Below, one piece after another: positions 62,414-64,000 of a stretch of 64,000 bases of DNA. How positions within the stretch are numbered: the stretch's first letter is position 1; each line of letters opens with the position of its first letter. This stretch comes from Pseudorhodoplanes sinuspersici. GTDB taxonomy: Bacteria > Pseudomonadota > Alphaproteobacteria > Rhizobiales > Xanthobacteraceae. The notes under the pieces were generated by a model that saw only the letters and a list, made by a program, of their open reading frames with translations, was not told the DNA's origin and made no database searches. A program made the translations under genes and the position numbers. The stretch spans positions 3,156,501 to 3,220,500 of the forward strand of contig NZ_CP021112.1 of assembly GCF_002119765.1 (NCBI RefSeq), in the 5' to 3' direction.

Positions 62414-63165
62414 TGGCGCAGGCCACGGTGCAAGCCCGGACGGTGACCGGAGCGCAGCCGAAGATCCTCGACGTGGAGAACCTGTCTGCGCGCTACGGGC
62501 AGGTGGTCGCGCTCCACGGCGTGAGCATCAACATTCGTGCAGGCGAGCTGGTGGCTGTGCTCGGTCCCAATGGTGCCGGCAAATCGACGCTGCTGCGTTC
62601 GGTGATGGGACTGACGACATCGACAGGATCGGTGCGCTTTGACGATCAATCGTTGCCGCGCCGCGGCACATCGAGGATCGCGCGTGCCGGCGTCGTGCTG
62701 GTGCCGGAAGGACGCGGCATCTTCGCGCCGATGAGCGTCGCCGAGAACCTGCAGCTTGGCGCTTACATGATCGGCGGACGCGGAACGGAGTTCGAGCGCA
62801 GGCGGGACCGCGTGCTGACGCTATTTCCGCGCCTGAGGGAACGCCTCAATCAGACTTCAGGGTCGCTGTCGGGTGGCGAGCAACAGATGCTGGCTGTCGG
62901 TCGCGCGATGATGGCTGAACCACGCCTGCTTCTGCTCGACGAACCGTCGCTTGGTCTTGCACCGAAGGTGACGGCGGAAATCCTGGAGACACTCGGACAG
63001 CTCAATCGCAGCGGCCTGCCGATCCTTCTCGTGGAGCAGAAGGCGCCGCTCGCGCTCAAACTCGCCAATCGCGCCTATGTCATGTCGAACGGCCGCATCT
63101 CGGCGGAAGTCGACCCTCGTGAGATCAACTCCCATGCCGACCTCGCGCAATTCTACTTCAACTAG
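62410..63165 (+). CDS. LivF-type ABC transporter ATP-binding protein (second system)
   Basis: 251 aa. Walker A GPNGAGKSTLLR, signature LSGGEQQMLAVGRAMMAEPR, Walker B LLLLDEPSLGLAP and the H-loop region replaced by EQKAPLALKLANR. Starts at ATG 62410, overlapping the binding-protein TGA (ATGA), with a second ATG directly after. The 3' end overlaps the permease gene by 32 bp, an unusually long overlap. Confidence 0.92.
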   Translation: MMAQATVQARTVTGAQPKILDVENLSARYGQVVALHGVSINIRAGELVAVLGPNGAGKSTLLRSVMGLTTSTGSVRFDDQSLPRRGTSRIARAGVVLVPEGRGIFAPMSVAENLQLGAYMIGGRGTEFERRRDRVLTLFPRLRERLNQTSGSLSGGEQQMLAVGRAMMAEPRLLLLDEPSLGLAPKVTAEILETLGQLNRSGLPILLVEQKAPLALKLANRAYVMSNGRISAEVDPREINSHADLAQFYFN

Positions 63166-64000
63166 TTTGGGCCGCATCCTCTCCTGGGTGCCGGCTGTGC
63201 TTGCCGTCGCGCTTGTTGGCTACGCCATTGTCGCTGGCGGTTACATCGTGACGGTGGCAGGCTTTGCGCTGATCTATGCGGTGTTTGTCACCGGCCTCAA
63301 TATCTTCATGGGTTATGCGGGACAGGCGTCTTTCGGTCAGAACGCATTCGCTGCGATTGGTGGCTATACCTCGGCGGTGCTGACCGCGACCTATGGCTGG
63401 GCGCCGGTGCCGGCGATGCTGGCCGGTATTGCCGGTGCCATCGTTTGCGCCGTGGTGATCGGCTATCCGACATTGCGGCTGAAAGGTCATTACCTGGCGA
63501 TGGCGACGCTGGCCATCGGGCTGATCGTTTATGAGACGACGGTGCATTGGCAGGCGGTCACGCAAGGCTATATGGGCATTTCCGGCATTCCGCCGCTCGG
63601 CATCGGCGATTTCGAAATCGTTTCCGATCGCGCGCAGCTCATCTTCCTGAGCATCGTTGTCGCGATCAGCATGGGCAGCGCCTGGCTCATCCGCAATTCG
63701 CGCTTTGGCCGTGCGCTGGTCGCTCTCTCCGGCAGTGAGGATGCGGCGCGCGCACTCGGAATCGACGTTGCGCGTTACAAGCTCGCGGCCTTCATCGTGT
63801 CGGCCACCTATGCATCGATCGCCGGCTCGCTGTTCGTGCATATTGTCGGCTTTGTTAGCCCGGAAGTTTTCGGCATGAATATGGTGATCCTTGGCTTCAC
63901 CATGCTTTATGTCGGCGGCATCGGCACCGTGATCGGCCCGCTGGTTGGCGCGATCGTCATCAATCTGTTGCCGGAAACGTTCCGCGTGCTGAAGGACTAT
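63134..64000 (+). CDS. LivM-type ABC transporter permease (second system), partial at right edge
   Basis: At least 289 codons, open to the edge of the window. It starts at ATG 63134, inside the end of the ATPase gene. Membrane segments begin ~17; FGQNAFAAIGGYTSAVLTAT, LRLKGHYLAMATLAIGLIV, NSRFGRALVALSGSEDAARA and MLYVGGIGTVIGPLVGAIVI are LivM-type motifs. Gene order here (binding protein, ATPase, permease) differs from the first Liv operon, so LivH and LivG are expected beyond the edge. Confidence 0.9.
   Translation, partial: MPTSRNSTSTSLGRILSWVPAVLAVALVGYAIVAGGYIVTVAGFALIYAVFVTGLNIFMGYAGQASFGQNAFAAIGGYTSAVLTATYGWAPVPAMLAGIAGAIVCAVVIGYPTLRLKGHYLAMATLAIGLIVYETTVHWQAVTQGYMGISGIPPLGIGDFEIVSDRAQLIFLSIVVAISMGSAWLIRNSRFGRALVALSGSEDAARALGIDVARYKLAAFIVSATYASIAGSLFVHIVGFVSPEVFGMNMVILGFTMLYVGGIGTVIGPLVGAIVINLLPETFRVLKDY

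Noticed and set aside
1-64000. CRISPR arrays, intact insertion sequences, prophage or rRNA genes
   Set aside because: No regularly spaced direct repeats, transposase or phage structural genes, and no rRNA-like sequence were found by reading; the only repeats are short palindromic intergenic elements.

Overview
The window is GC-rich, densely coded DNA from an alphaproteobacterium of the order Hyphomicrobiales (Rhizobiales). It most resembles the Bradyrhizobium / Rhodopseudomonas / Afipia / Xanthobacteraceae group. The support is a Caulobacter-style flagellar operon fliF-fliG-fliH-fliN-flbD, a sciP gene (an alphaproteobacterial cell-cycle regulator), a PmtA-type phospholipid methyltransferase, Bug/TctC-type binding proteins, and families of small secreted proteins typical of this group. 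The genus is inferred; no ribosomal RNA gene is present.

Layout. (1) 1-9.2 kb: the end of a MetE-like gene, an orphan TctC-type binding protein, a minus-strand iron/siderophore operon (TonB receptor, small unknown protein, RhtX-like permease), a glutathione transferase, a LysR/DUF1176 pair divergent from a DoxX gene, and a DUF952 gene. (2) 9.2-17.9 kb: flagellar block on the minus strand, with fliF-fliG-fliH-fliN-flbD, then sciP, flgD and fliK. Two CtrA-like boxes precede sciP and a GG-N10-GC sigma-54 promoter precedes fliK, where the sigma-54 activator FlbD could act. (3) 18.2-20.7 kb: mnmA, a pmtA-like methyltransferase, a small secreted protein and tRNA-Met(CAT) with a clear sigma-70 promoter. 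(4) 20.7-49 kb: accessory region. It begins beside the tRNA with a remnant of a serine recombinase. It carries an ECF sigma factor, a DHA2 exporter divergent from a type III polyketide synthase plus isoprenylcysteine-methyltransferase-like pair, an EmrAB-like pump, a PAS histidine kinase, and an operon of unknown protein, Tat-exported bicupin oxalate decarboxylase, DUF305 and YVTN beta-propeller. Two FixJ-type response regulators (one receiver-only), an AraC regulator, a low-complexity secreted protein, an RND pump, a dead luciferase-like monooxygenase fragment, and a run of very small secreted or coiled-coil proteins follow. (5) 49-64 kb: catabolic uptake region. A LysR gene is convergent with a seven-gene operon (Liv-type ABC importer, aldehyde dehydrogenase, RidA/CnbZ-like protein). 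Next is an IclR-controlled set (IclR, dihydroorotate-dehydrogenase-like oxidoreductase, flavodoxin-fold reductase, TctC protein), divergent from a second Liv-type importer that runs off the right edge.

Several gene junctions are 4-bp ATGA/GTGA overlaps, so the operon assignments are well supported. Dispersed palindromic repeats occur at 6.2, 9.2, 47.0 and 50.1 kb. No CRISPR array, intact insertion sequence or prophage was seen. The least familiar material is the accessory block: the polyketide/methyltransferase/exporter locus with two inverted repeats in its divergent promoter, and the oxalate decarboxylase-DUF305-YVTN operon next to a sensor kinase and two FixJ-like regulators.
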